Source: an uncultured Piscirickettsiaceae bacterium
GTDB taxonomy: Bacteria > Pseudomonadota > Gammaproteobacteria > Methylococcales > Cycloclasticaceae
Direction of reading: 5' to 3'
DNA length: 64,000 nucleotides
Assembly (NCBI GenBank): GCA_913061075.1
Contig: CAJXSK010000004.1
Location: forward strand, 1 to 64,000
In this document: positions 25,042 through 33,365 of the stretch, in pieces
Numbering within the stretch: the stretch's first letter is position 1
Layout: each line of letters begins with the position of its first letter
Notes under the pieces: model-generated
The model's input: the letters and a program-made list of their open reading frames with translations, nothing else
Told to the model about the DNA's origin: nothing
The model's database searches: none
Translations under genes and position numbers: made by a program

Positions 25042-27762
25042 ATGACTGAAAAAACGCTAGTACTTGTTGATGGTTCATCGTACTTATTTCGTGCCTATCA
25101 TGCGTTACCTTTGCTGACCAATTCCAAAGGTGAATATACCAACGCCATTTTGGGTGTGACGAACATGTTGAAAAAGCTAGTTGACACCTACTCAGATGCT
25201 TATTTTGGTGTGATTTTCGATGCCCCAGGTAAAACATTTCGTAATGATATGTATCCAGAATACAAGGCTAACAGAGCATCAATGCCGGAAGAACTTCGTG
25301 AACAAATAAAACCATTGCATGAGCTAATTAAAGCGATGGGGCTACCTTTAGTGATGGAGTCTGGCGTTGAAGCAGATGATGTTATTGGAACGTTAGCGAC
25401 GCAAGCAGAATTGAATGGTTTAAACGTGATTATTTCAACGGGTGACAAAGATATTGCGCAGTTGGTCACTGAGAAAATAGCCTTAATTAATACCATGAAT
25501 AATCAATGGTTGGATGTAGCAGGAGTGCAAGAGAAGTTTGGCGTGCCGCCTGAAAGAATAATTGATTACTTGGCGTTGATGGGTGATACGTCCGACAATA
25601 TTCCGGGTGTGCCGAAAGTGGGGCCAAAAACAGCAGCAAAGTGGCTTAATCAGTTTGGTACGTTGGACGATATTATTGCCAGAGCGGATGAAGTAAAAGG
25701 CAAAGTAGGGGAGAGTTTGCGGGAGCATTTGCACGCCATCCCTTTATCTAAAGACCTCGTGACGATACGCTGTGATGTGCCACTAAATGAAGCGCCTGAA
25801 GACTTGTTAAGAACAAAGCCTGATGCGGATAAATTATTTGAACTGGTTAGTCATTATGAGCTTGGTACGTGGCTTAAGCAATTAAACGGTGGGGAATCAA
25901 AGCGAAAATCTATTGAGGTACCGTTGGAAGACGAAGACTTTCCGGAAGCGATTGAATTAACGGTAGATACTGTGCTTGATGAGGCAGGTTTTAATCGTTG
26001 GCTGGAAAAGCTATCAACCGCAGCTGTGTTCGCTTTTGATACAGAAACAACAGATTTAGATTACACAAAAGCATTGGTTGTTGGTGTTTCATTTTCAGTT
26101 GAAGAGGGTCATGCAGCCTACGTGCCGCTTGCGCATAATTACCCGGGTGTGCCGGAACAGCTTTCTAGACAATGGGTGCTGGACAAATTGAAACCATTAT
26201 TAGAGTCTGAAAGTGTAATTAAAATCGGTCAACATCTTAAATATGATGCGAACGTGTTGGCAAATCATGACATAAAGATGTTTGGTATTGGTCACGACAC
26301 AATGCTTGAATCGTATGTGCTGAATAGCACGGCAACTCGCCATAATATGGATGCGTTAGCCGAAAAGTACCTGGGTCAAAAAACTATTCATTACGAAGAG
26401 GTGGCTGGCAAAGGGGCAAAGCAAATTGGCTTTGACCAAGTGGCCATTGAAATTGCAGCGCCTTATGCAGCTGAAGATGCTGATATCACCTTACGTTTAC
26501 ATCATCAGCTTTTTTCTAAGTTGGAAAAGACAGATACCTTAAAAAAGGTCTATCAAGAGATAGAAATGCCGCTAGTGCCAGTATTGGCGAGAATGGAACA
26601 AACGGGTGTATTAGTGGATGCGCAGATGTTGTTATTGCAAAGCGGGGAGCTGACCACAAAAATAACGGCATTAGAAACGCAGGCGCATGATGTGGCCGGG
26701 CAACCATTTAATCTAGGGTCGCCGAAGCAAATACAAGAGATTCTATACGATAAATTAGGCTTGCCAATACTGAAAAAAACACCAAAAGGCCAGCCGTCTA
26801 CCGCTGAAAATGTGTTGCAAGATCTGGCTGCCGATTTTCCATTGCCTCGCTTGATTCTTGAGCATCGTAGTTTAAGTAAGCTCCGTTCAACCTATACCGA
26901 TAAGTTACCTAAGCAAGTAAATCCCGTAACAGGTCGAGTGCATACGTCTTATCATCAAGCCGTTGCAGCGACAGGGCGACTATCATCGTCAGATCCAAAT
27001 TTGCAAAATATTCCAGTCAGAAGTGAAGAAGGTAGGCGTATCCGCCAAGCGTTTGTAGCAGATCCTGGTTACACAGTGTTGGCAGCTGATTACTCACAAA
27101 TTGAGCTGCGTATTATGGCGCATTTATCTCAAGATGCAGGTTTGTTGCAAGCATTTAAAGATGGGTTAGATGTACATAAAGCGACCGCAGCAGAAGTATT
27201 TGGTGTGGGGCTTGATCAGGTAGAAAGTCATCAGCGACGCTCAGCTAAAGCGATTAACTTTGGTCTTATTTATGGGATGTCGGCATTTGGGTTGGCTAAA
27301 CAATTAGATATTGATAGAGGCGCTGCGCAAGGGTATATCAATTTATATTTCGAACGTTACCCCGGTGTAAAACAATACATGGATGAAACGCGTGAATTGG
27401 CGCGCGAACAGGGATTTGTTGAAACCTTATTTGGGCGGCGACTATATTTACCTGATATTAATGCAAAAAATGGCCAACGCAGGCAATACGCAGAAAGAAC
27501 CGCTATCAACGCGCCAATGCAGGGTACGGCAGCTGATATTATTAAACTAGCGATGTTAGCGGTAGATGATTGGTTGCAAACAGATCAGCCTGAAGTGAAA
27601 ATGGTAATGCAGGTACATGATGAGTTGGTTTTTGAAGTAGAAAACAAGTGTCTCGATGAGATGGCTCGCATTATTCAACAAAAGATGAGTGGCGCAGCTA
27701 GTTTGGATGTGCCATTAGTTGTGGATATAGGCACGGGTAAGAATTGGGATGAGGCACATTAA
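25042..27762 (+). CDS. polA: DNA polymerase I
   Basis: Repair and Okazaki-fragment polymerase of 906 residues. The N-terminal 5'-3' exonuclease spans about 1-290 (SSYLFRAYHAL, MGDTSDNIPGVP). The 3'-5' proofreading domain keeps its catalytic acids (FDTETTDLD, about 332-340). The polymerase domain carries DYSQIELRIMAH (motif A), RRSAKAINFGLIYGMS (motif B) and VHDELVFE (motif C). It is a stand-alone gene with a strong terminator right after it. TATAAT occurs at 25,006-25,011 but without a clear -35. Confidence 0.98.
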   Translation: MTEKTLVLVDGSSYLFRAYHALPLLTNSKGEYTNAILGVTNMLKKLVDTYSDAYFGVIFDAPGKTFRNDMYPEYKANRASMPEELREQIKPLHELIKAMGLPLVMESGVEADDVIGTLATQAELNGLNVIISTGDKDIAQLVTEKIALINTMNNQWLDVAGVQEKFGVPPERIIDYLALMGDTSDNIPGVPKVGPKTAAKWLNQFGTLDDIIARADEVKGKVGESLREHLHAIPLSKDLVTIRCDVPLNEAPEDLLRTKPDADKLFELVSHYELGTWLKQLNGGESKRKSIEVPLEDEDFPEAIELTVDTVLDEAGFNRWLEKLSTAAVFAFDTETTDLDYTKALVVGVSFSVEEGHAAYVPLAHNYPGVPEQLSRQWVLDKLKPLLESESVIKIGQHLKYDANVLANHDIKMFGIGHDTMLESYVLNSTATRHNMDALAEKYLGQKTIHYEEVAGKGAKQIGFDQVAIEIAAPYAAEDADITLRLHHQLFSKLEKTDTLKKVYQEIEMPLVPVLARMEQTGVLVDAQMLLLQSGELTTKITALETQAHDVAGQPFNLGSPKQIQEILYDKLGLPILKKTPKGQPSTAENVLQDLAADFPLPRLILEHRSLSKLRSTYTDKLPKQVNPVTGRVHTSYHQAVAATGRLSSSDPNLQNIPVRSEEGRRIRQAFVADPGYTVLAADYSQIELRIMAHLSQDAGLLQAFKDGLDVHKATAAEVFGVGLDQVESHQRRSAKAINFGLIYGMSAFGLAKQLDIDRGAAQGYINLYFERYPGVKQYMDETRELAREQGFVETLFGRRLYLPDINAKNGQRRQYAERTAINAPMQGTAADIIKLAMLAVDDWLQTDQPEVKMVMQVHDELVFEVENKCLDEMARIIQQKMSGAASLDVPLVVDIGTGKNWDEAH

Positions 27763-27782
27763 TGGTAGAAACTAACAGACAT

Positions 27783-27812
27783 AAAAAAAGCCGCAGATTT
27801 GCGGCTTTTTTT
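27783..27812. terminator. Bidirectional rho-independent terminator after polA
   Basis: GCCGCA (27,790-27,795) pairs with TGCGGC (27,800-27,805) around a GATT loop. It is flanked by seven A on the left and seven T on the right. It can end polA on the plus strand and the PEP-CTERM gene on the minus strand. Confidence 0.93.
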
Positions 27813-27826
27813 ATACTTTGGATTGT

Positions 27827-28642
27827 TTAGCTAGTTTGTTTTTTTCTTTTATTTGCGAACATGCCTAATAAACCCAGCCCTAGCAATGCAAAGGGTGTTG
27901 GTTCAGGAACCTGTCCTAATAAAGGGTCAACTTGAATCCAGTCGTTATTACAGCCCATTGTCCAATGAGCCATAAAAGGTTGGTTCAATAGGTTAGGGTC
28001 CAGTGAGCCAACAGAAATTCTAGCTTCCATAAACCAGTGGTCGCCGCCTAGTCCGCCAATATCAAAATCTACTTTTGAGAAGGCAAAGTCGCCATCGTCA
28101 ATCTTGGTGCCAGCTTCTATGGAGGTAGGGTGTGCCTTTGCGTAATCAGTTGTTGGGTTGGCGTTGTGAACGTCAGGTGCGTCCCATATTCCAAGGTTCC
28201 ATTCTGATACTGAATACACATCACCGGCATCACCGATGCCTGAGCTTGAATGTTCTCCACTATCGCCGCGAGTGACAATACCGTATTCAAATGTTCCGTC
28301 TAAGCCGAAATCGATACCGATGTCACCCCAGCGCCAGCCGGCGGCATTTGGGTCTCTGCCTGTAATAACAGCAACATAAATATTAGAGCTGTCGGTACTA
28401 ACATAAATGGCTTCTGCATCGTATGCTTGGCCACCATAGCCAGGGTTTAGGTAACTTGTTCCCACGGCAGTATCTTCAACATCGTACTTAGTTGAAGAGC
28501 TGATGGGTGTCCAATCAGCGGCGCTACCGCTGCCAGCAGGGTTGATCCAATCGGTCCAATTGCCATCAACAACAATGCTTGAATGTGCGTTTGAGGCAGC
28601 AATTAAAGTTAATGCGCCAATTAATGTCTTGTTAAAGGTCAT
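27827..28642 (-). CDS. PEP-CTERM sorting domain protein
   Basis: A 271-residue secreted protein. A signal peptide (about 1-22) leads into a mature region beginning VDGNWTDW, reminiscent of family 9 carbohydrate-binding (DOMON-like) beta sandwiches. The C-terminus is a PEP-CTERM tail: VPEPTPFALLGLGLLG, then a basic NKRKK end. Such tails are processed by an exosortase and usually belong to surface or biofilm proteins. No exosortase is in the window. The central region is rich in Asp, Gly, Ser and Trp. GGAG precedes the ATG. Confidence 0.88.
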   Translation of the reverse strand: MTFNKTLIGALTLIAASNAHSSIVVDGNWTDWINPAGSGSAADWTPISSSTKYDVEDTAVGTSYLNPGYGGQAYDAEAIYVSTDSSNIYVAVITGRDPNAAGWRWGDIGIDFGLDGTFEYGIVTRGDSGEHSSSGIGDAGDVYSVSEWNLGIWDAPDVHNANPTTDYAKAHPTSIEAGTKIDDGDFAFSKVDFDIGGLGGDHWFMEARISVGSLDPNLLNQPFMAHWTMGCNNDWIQVDPLLGQVPEPTPFALLGLGLLGMFANKRKKQTS

Positions 28643-28784
28643 GTTTTCTCCAAAAATTAGTGACCCCCTTCTCTCTGAAGGTATTTAAAGCATTTAGTAT
28701 GCCAAGATCATAACTAGCTGTTTTTAAAAACTTTTTTTGCAATTATATTGCGACGCATTATGAATATGTAAAAAAAACGGACAA

Positions 28785-28811
28785 AAAAAGCGGCTAGAAG
28801 CCGCTTTTTAG
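28785..28811. terminator. Rho-independent terminator after the SRPBCC gene
   Basis: AGCGGCT (28,791-28,797) pairs with AGCCGCT (28,801-28,807) around an AGA loop, with A runs on the left and T runs on the right. The hairpin is 21 bases past the stop of the minus-strand SRPBCC gene and can work in both directions. Confidence 0.9.
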
Positions 28812-28831
28812 AATATTAATTATAAATAGTA

Positions 28832-29350
28832 TTATTCGATAAGAGCAGGCGCTTCTTCAAGCATATTTTTTAGGTTGTCTAGCCCTGCGCGGTATACGCC
28901 GCTAACACCTTTTTTAACATCAGCCGCTGGTGCGTCGCCAATAGTATTAAAGTTACCCATCCAAATAACTGAAGAACCACCGTTACCGTTATCACGCACA
29001 GCAAACCAAGAAATGTAGTTTTCTATAGGCAGAACAGATGGGTCTACTTGGGTGATTTTGTAAGTAAAGTTTTTATGCTCATCGTTAAAACGAACGAGCT
29101 CTTCTGTGATAGTTGGGCCGCCTAAATCCAGCACGCGAATGCTACCGGGTTGGTTGCCATTAGTGTTGGTCGAACCAACAAAGGCAGGGTGCCAGCTTTG
29201 GATATTTCCAAAGTCTTTTGATGCCGCCCAAACAGCAGCTGGGCTAGCAGCAATCTCTGTTTTTTCTGTCAATGCTACTTCGGCAGCTTGTGCAAAGCTA
29301 AAGGCTGATGCCATTAACAGAGCAGATAGTAAACGGAATATGTTAGTCAT
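28832..29350 (-). CDS. Exported SRPBCC-fold protein
   Basis: A 172-residue protein with a signal peptide (about 1-22, ending AQAA) and a START/polyketide-cyclase-like SRPBCC domain (VALTEKTEIAASPAAVWAA, then FGNIQSWHPA). These folds bind hydrophobic ligands in a deep cavity. The ligand is unknown. Export to the periplasm is less common for the fold. AGGAT lies upstream of the ATG. It is flanked by a terminator and by the candidate small RNA, which runs in the opposite direction. Confidence 0.82.
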   Translation of the reverse strand: MTNIFRLLSALLMASAFSFAQAAEVALTEKTEIAASPAAVWAASKDFGNIQSWHPAFVGSTNTNGNQPGSIRVLDLGGPTITEELVRFNDEHKNFTYKITQVDPSVLPIENYISWFAVRDNGNGGSSVIWMGNFNTIGDAPAADVKKGVSGVYRAGLDNLKNMLEEAPALIE

Positions 29351-29461
29351 TTTTTATCCTCAGGTTTTATATTTTATTTTTAAATATGCAATTAAACGCT
29401 GCATCTGGATATAGTGGCATATACAGTCATATATCAAAAATCTTGTATTTAAAGAAAAGTT

Positions 29462-29488
29462 GAACTTTTTATGAAAGTTTTTATCTTA
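29462..29488 (+). promoter_or_regulatory. Candidate RpoE/AlgU-type promoter for the small RNA
   Basis: GAACTT (29,462-29,467) is followed after exactly 16 bases by TCTTA (29,484-29,488). This fits the envelope-stress sigma consensus (GAACTT, N16-17, TCtgA). A start near 29,494 would fall just before the first hairpin. A sigma-70 reading (TTGAAC, 16, TATCTT) is also possible but weaker. Confidence 0.6.
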
Positions 29489-29493
29489 TTACT

Positions 29494-29597
29494 GTGTCTT
29501 TATAGACATGCTTGCTCTAACCCCCCTCCCCTTGAGCAAGTTTTCAGCTGTCTACAGTTGAAACTACTTAGCCCTAGCTTTGCTAGGGCTTTTTTTA
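29494..29597 (+). ncRNA. Candidate small regulatory RNA at the Spot 42/ErsA locus
   Basis: No protein gene occupies the plus strand here, yet there is a promoter-like element and a strong plus-direction terminator. About 103 bases lie between them. Four hairpins follow in order: TGTCT/AGACA (29,495-29,508), CTTGCTC/GAGCAAG (29,511-29,540), CAGCTG/CAGTTG (29,545-29,560) and the terminator stem (29,570-29,590). The second has a 16-nt loop containing CCCCCCTCCCC, which could pair with purine-rich ribosome sites. The order polA (+), RNA (+), engB (-) is that of Spot 42 in E. coli and ErsA in Pseudomonas. I see no obvious sequence match to Spot 42. Transcription is inferred. Confidence 0.68.
29570..29596 (+). 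terminator. Rho-independent terminator of the candidate small RNA
   Basis: AGCCCTAGC (29,570-29,578) pairs perfectly with GCTAGGGCT (29,582-29,590) around TTT, followed by a run of T. The T run exists only on the plus side, so the hairpin serves plus-strand transcription and not engB. It overlaps the engB stop codon by two bases. Confidence 0.92.
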
Positions 29598-30197
29598 TGC
29601 TTCAACGTTGAGATGCTGGTCCAGCCAATCATGCAGCGGGTCTACGCCTTCCTTTTTTAAGGAAGAAAATAATTCTATTTGTACGTTTGTTGCTACGTTT
29701 TGGAGGGATTTTTGCGCCGCGAATAACGTTTTCTTGGCACTGTTTCTGTTAAGTTTGTCTGATTTTGTGAGCGCAACAAATACATCTAAGTCTAAGTGGC
29801 TGGCATACTCAATCATTTGCAGGTCACGTTCACCCAATGAGCGTCGTATATCTACAAGTAAGACAAGGCCATTAAGTGCTTTTCTTTTTTCCAAGTACCG
29901 TTCAAGTTCTTGTTGCCATTTTAATTGAACGGCAATCGGTACTTTTGCATAACCGTATCCTGGTAAATCAACTAAGCAACGCTTTTCATCCAATTTAAAG
30001 TAGACAAGCTGTTGGGTTCTGCCCGGTGTTTTGCTGGTTCTTGCAAGACTTTTTTGGTTGGTTAGCGTGTTGATTGCGCTTGATTTACCGGCATTTGAAC
30101 GCCCAGCAAAAGCAACTTCATGTTCTACACCTCGAGGCGTAGTTTTTAGATTAGGCGCGTTCAGCAAGTATTCAGCGCGGTGATATAGTTTGTTCAT
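29595..30197 (-). CDS. engB: Ribosome-biogenesis GTPase EngB (YihA/YsxC)
   Basis: Small essential GTPase needed for 50S subunit assembly and cell division. The P-loop is GRSNAGKSS (32-40), the G3 motif is DLPGYGYAKV and the G4 motif is LTKSDKLNR. Length (200) is typical. It diverges from the cytochrome genes and sits next to the candidate small RNA, as yihA sits next to spf in E. coli. Confidence 0.96.
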   Translation of the reverse strand: MNKLYHRAEYLLNAPNLKTTPRGVEHEVAFAGRSNAGKSSAINTLTNQKSLARTSKTPGRTQQLVYFKLDEKRCLVDLPGYGYAKVPIAVQLKWQQELERYLEKRKALNGLVLLVDIRRSLGERDLQMIEYASHLDLDVFVALTKSDKLNRNSAKKTLFAAQKSLQNVATNVQIELFSSLKKEGVDPLHDWLDQHLNVEA

Positions 30198-30356
30198 TAA
30201 AGCCGTTGATACTAATATAATGGTTGATTATTGTACCGGAATGCCTTGTTTTAGTATGCTGGGTCGTAAAAAAAGTCTAAACATCAATGTGTGTTTATTG
30301 TAAAATCAAAGGGTAAGAGCTAAACTATCAATTGAAGATAATAATTGGATACGAGA

Positions 30357-30659
30357 ATGAACAAAATTTTATTAATAATTTCTGCATTAATGTTACTTGC
30401 GTCAACACAAGTTATTGCGGCAGATGCGGCGGCAGGTAAAGTGAAATCTGCACAATGTGCAGCTTGTCATGGTGCTAATGGTATAAGCCCAATGGGCATT
30501 TATCCAAACTTAGCAGGCCAAAAAGAACAATATACTATCAAGCAAATGAAAGACTTCAAATCAGGTGCTCGTAAAGACCCAACAATGCAAGCAATGGTGG
30601 CTGCATTATCCGATGAAGATATTGCAAACCTTGCTGCTTTTTATGCAAGCATAAAATAA
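30357..30659 (+). CDS. Periplasmic monoheme cytochrome c (c4/c553-like)
   Basis: A 100-residue exported cytochrome. The signal peptide ends near residue 21 (VIAA). One heme site is CAACH (Cys34, Cys37, His38). The likely distal ligand is Met80 in TMQAMVAAL. It resembles half of a cytochrome c4. I start at ATG 30,357 (MNKILL) rather than the TTG four codons upstream. It is 13 bases before the diheme c4 gene and probably passes electrons to the terminal oxidase. Confidence 0.9.
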   Translation: MNKILLIISALMLLASTQVIAADAAAGKVKSAQCAACHGANGISPMGIYPNLAGQKEQYTIKQMKDFKSGARKDPTMQAMVAALSDEDIANLAAFYASIK

Positions 30660-30672
30660 TTTAGGGCTTAAA

Positions 30673-31278
30673 ATGAAAACAAGTGTGTTGTTAGTTGCTG
30701 CTGTGATGTTGGTGTTGTCAGCAAATGCATTTTCTCAGGGTGATATTGAAGCAGGGCGTTCAAAAGCAGCAGTTTGTGCGGGTTGCCATGGACAAAATGG
30801 TAATAGCACGAACCCCGTTTGGCCAAAACTGGCAGGACAGCATGCGTTTTACATTGAAAAAGAGTTACGTGATTTTCAAAATAAGAAACGTTTAGACCCT
30901 ACAATGGCACCAATGGTGGCAGGATTAACTGCGGTTGATATTGAGAATATTGCTGCCTATTTTGCAAGTCTTTCATCTACGGTGGAAGCCGCCAGTGCAG
31001 ATAAAATCAAGCTAGGTGAAAAGCTGTATAAGGCAGGCAAAGCAGATAACGGCCTTCCAGCTTGTATTGCATGCCATGGCCCTAATGGTGCAGGTAGCGC
31101 GCCAGCACGTTTTCCTCGTATAGGGGGGCAGCATGCTGCGTATCTAGCTAAAGCGTTAAAAGATTTTAAATCAGAGTCACGTGATAACGATCATCAAGCG
31201 ATGATGCGCGATATTGCTGGACGAATGACAAATAAAGAAATTGAGGCAGTTGCTTCTTATATTTCAGGACTGCACTAA
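30673..31278 (+). CDS. Diheme cytochrome c4
   Basis: A 201-residue periplasmic cytochrome with two similar class I domains. A signal peptide (about 1-21) precedes CAGCH (Cys35-His39) with Met81 (TMAPMVAGL), then CIACH (Cys131-His135) with a later Met in the MMRDIAGRM region. Cytochrome c4 links the bc1 complex to cytochrome oxidase in proteobacteria. A strong terminator follows, separating it from the maturation genes. Confidence 0.95.
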   Translation: MKTSVLLVAAVMLVLSANAFSQGDIEAGRSKAAVCAGCHGQNGNSTNPVWPKLAGQHAFYIEKELRDFQNKKRLDPTMAPMVAGLTAVDIENIAAYFASLSSTVEAASADKIKLGEKLYKAGKADNGLPACIACHGPNGAGSAPARFPRIGGQHAAYLAKALKDFKSESRDNDHQAMMRDIAGRMTNKEIEAVASYISGLH

Positions 31279-31299
31279 CGTTATCTTGTTTTGTGAAAA

Positions 31300-31322
31300 G
31301 GGCAACTTTGTTGCCCTTTTTT
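31300..31322 (+). terminator. Rho-independent terminator after cytochrome c4
   Basis: GGGCAAC (31,300-31,306) pairs with GTTGCCC (31,310-31,316) around TTT and is followed by six T. The left arm is preceded by AAAA. It lies 21 bases past the stop of the c4 gene. Confidence 0.93.
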
Positions 31323-31367
31323 ATTTTTAGAGTATGAGCGACTTAACCTAGTTAATTTTGGTTTTAT

Positions 31368-33356
31368 ATGACTAATCAACCAACAACATCAATAGCACGG
31401 GGTGCTAAAACCTCAGCGCTTTTAGTCCGATTCTTAGGCTCGATGAATTTGGCTATTACTTTGTTAGTCGCTCTTTCAATAGCCGCTATTATTGGTACTG
31501 TTTTACAACAGAATCAGCCTTATACGGATTATGTGATTAAGTTTGGCCCCTTCTGGTTCGAGCTATTTCAGCAACTCGGGTTGTACGACGTATACTCATC
31601 AGGCTGGTTTTTATTTATTTTGTTCTTCTTGGTTGTGTCAACGAGTACATGCATCTATAGAAATGCACCTAATATGCTGCGCGAAATGCGCGAGTATAGA
31701 GAAAACAGTACGTTAGAAACCTTAAAAAACTATCCAAATACCTATAGTTGGAGTTTGAACTCTACTCATGTAGAGGTCTTAGATGTTACTCAAAAACTGT
31801 TTCAGCATAATGGCTATAGTGCGCGAATAAAGGAAGGTGATGGTCATACGCTAGTTTCAGGTATGAAAGGAGCCGGGAGCCGGCTTGGGTATGTGCTGAC
31901 ACATTTGGCAATTGTGTTGGTGTGCATAGGTGGCCTAATTGATGGCAATGCCATTCTGAAAGCACGAGAATTATTGGGACAAATTACCACAGAAACAAGG
32001 AACTTACCTGCTGATGAAGTGCCTGGAATAAGCCGTTTAGGCGTTGAAAACATGTCATTTAGAGGCAGTGTTTCTATTCCGGAAAGTAGAGAGTCCGATG
32101 TTTTGTTTATTAATTATAAAGATGGCTATCTTGTTCAAGAACTGCCGTTTTCAGTGGAAGTTAAAGATTTTAGAATTGAGCATTATCTAAGTGGGCAGCC
32201 TAAATCTTTTGAAAGCGACCTTGTTATACATGACGACCGATTGGCTGAACCACTACAGCAAACAATTTCTGTTAACTATCCATTAATCTACGATGGGTAT
32301 TCTATCTACCAAGCAAGTTTTTCTGATGGTGGTTCTGAACTTGAGTTATTAGCTTGGCCATTGAGTGGCTCAGGTACTGCCCAGAAAAAGTTGGAAACTA
32401 AAGTGGGTGATGATTTGCAGTTAAATTTATTTAATGAGTCTTGGGTGTTAGAAACATCAAATTTTCGGTTGTTTAATATCAACCCATCCGACGACCCTTC
32501 AAAAAAGTTTAAAAATGCTGGCCCTAGCGTGCAGTTTAAAATGCGTGATAAAACGGGTGAAGCGAAAGAGTTTTTAAATTATATGGTGCCTGTAGAAAGA
32601 GAGGGGCAGCTATATTATTTAAGTGGTGTACGTAGTTCTCCAGCAGAAGAATTTAAATACTTGTATGTACCTGTTGATGATGCAGGTGGCATTGATCGAT
32701 TTATGAATTATTTGCACGCGCTGAATGATAAAACGTTGCTAATGGATTTAGCGGCTAAGCAAAATGTAACAGGATCTTCTTTGCCTTCACAAGATTCTGC
32801 AAAGTTTAATGAGGCGATGGTCCGTTTGGTCGGGGTGTTTCTAAAGAGCGGTATGAATGGTGTGATTGAACAAGTAGGGAAAAATGTTCCTACCGATAAA
32901 CGCGAGGACGTAACTAAACTGTATGTTCGTGTGATACAACAAATGTTAGGCGCGGTGTATTTAGATGTGTTGGCTAAAGAAGGCGTTGATGTTAGTTTGG
33001 GCGTAGATGAAAAAAAGGCTGCCTTTTTTGATGCAGCGTCTGCAGCCATCAGTTCGATAGACCGATATGGTTCGCCGGTGTACTTTCAGTTAACCAGTTT
33101 TGTACACCACCAGGCTAGTGGGCTACAGATTGCTAAGGCACCAGGTAAAAATTTAGTTTATCCAGGCTGTGCTATGTTAATTTTGGGCGTGTTTTTGATG
33201 TTTTATGCGCCACAAAAACGCATGTGGGCCTGGTTTGAAACAACAGAGGATGGCATAAAGCTGCTATTATCCGGCCATGCAGTAAGAGACAATATGGATT
33301 TTTCAGCAGAGTATCAACAGTTACAGGCCCAGTTTGGCCGTATTTTATCGCCCTAA
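31368..33356 (+). CDS. resB: Cytochrome c biogenesis protein ResB (system II)
   Basis: The 662-residue membrane component of the system II cytochrome c synthase (ResB/Ccs1). It has three N-terminal helices (about 15-45, 70-95 and 165-185, including LVRFLGSMNLAITLLVALSI), a large periplasmic domain, and a last helix near residue 600 (CAMLILGVFLMFYAP). With CcsA it brings heme to the periplasm and attaches it to CxxCH motifs. The ccsA gene starts 9 bases later, and the DsbA-like gene follows. Confidence 0.94.
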   Translation: MTNQPTTSIARGAKTSALLVRFLGSMNLAITLLVALSIAAIIGTVLQQNQPYTDYVIKFGPFWFELFQQLGLYDVYSSGWFLFILFFLVVSTSTCIYRNAPNMLREMREYRENSTLETLKNYPNTYSWSLNSTHVEVLDVTQKLFQHNGYSARIKEGDGHTLVSGMKGAGSRLGYVLTHLAIVLVCIGGLIDGNAILKARELLGQITTETRNLPADEVPGISRLGVENMSFRGSVSIPESRESDVLFINYKDGYLVQELPFSVEVKDFRIEHYLSGQPKSFESDLVIHDDRLAEPLQQTISVNYPLIYDGYSIYQASFSDGGSELELLAWPLSGSGTAQKKLETKVGDDLQLNLFNESWVLETSNFRLFNINPSDDPSKKFKNAGPSVQFKMRDKTGEAKEFLNYMVPVEREGQLYYLSGVRSSPAEEFKYLYVPVDDAGGIDRFMNYLHALNDKTLLMDLAAKQNVTGSSLPSQDSAKFNEAMVRLVGVFLKSGMNGVIEQVGKNVPTDKREDVTKLYVRVIQQMLGAVYLDVLAKEGVDVSLGVDEKKAAFFDAASAAISSIDRYGSPVYFQLTSFVHHQASGLQIAKAPGKNLVYPGCAMLILGVFLMFYAPQKRMWAWFETTEDGIKLLLSGHAVRDNMDFSAEYQQLQAQFGRILSP

Positions 33357-33365
33357 GGTAATATT

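Noticed and set aside
29106-29414. A 102-codon plus-strand frame upstream of the candidate small RNA
   Set aside because: It is antisense to the SRPBCC gene, has no family similarity, and ends before the RNA promoter, so it does not explain the plus-strand terminator.
30264-30277. AAAAAAAGTCTAAA repeated near 58,709 as a dispersed repeat
   Set aside because: The match is short, AT-rich and without further extension, so chance is the simplest explanation.
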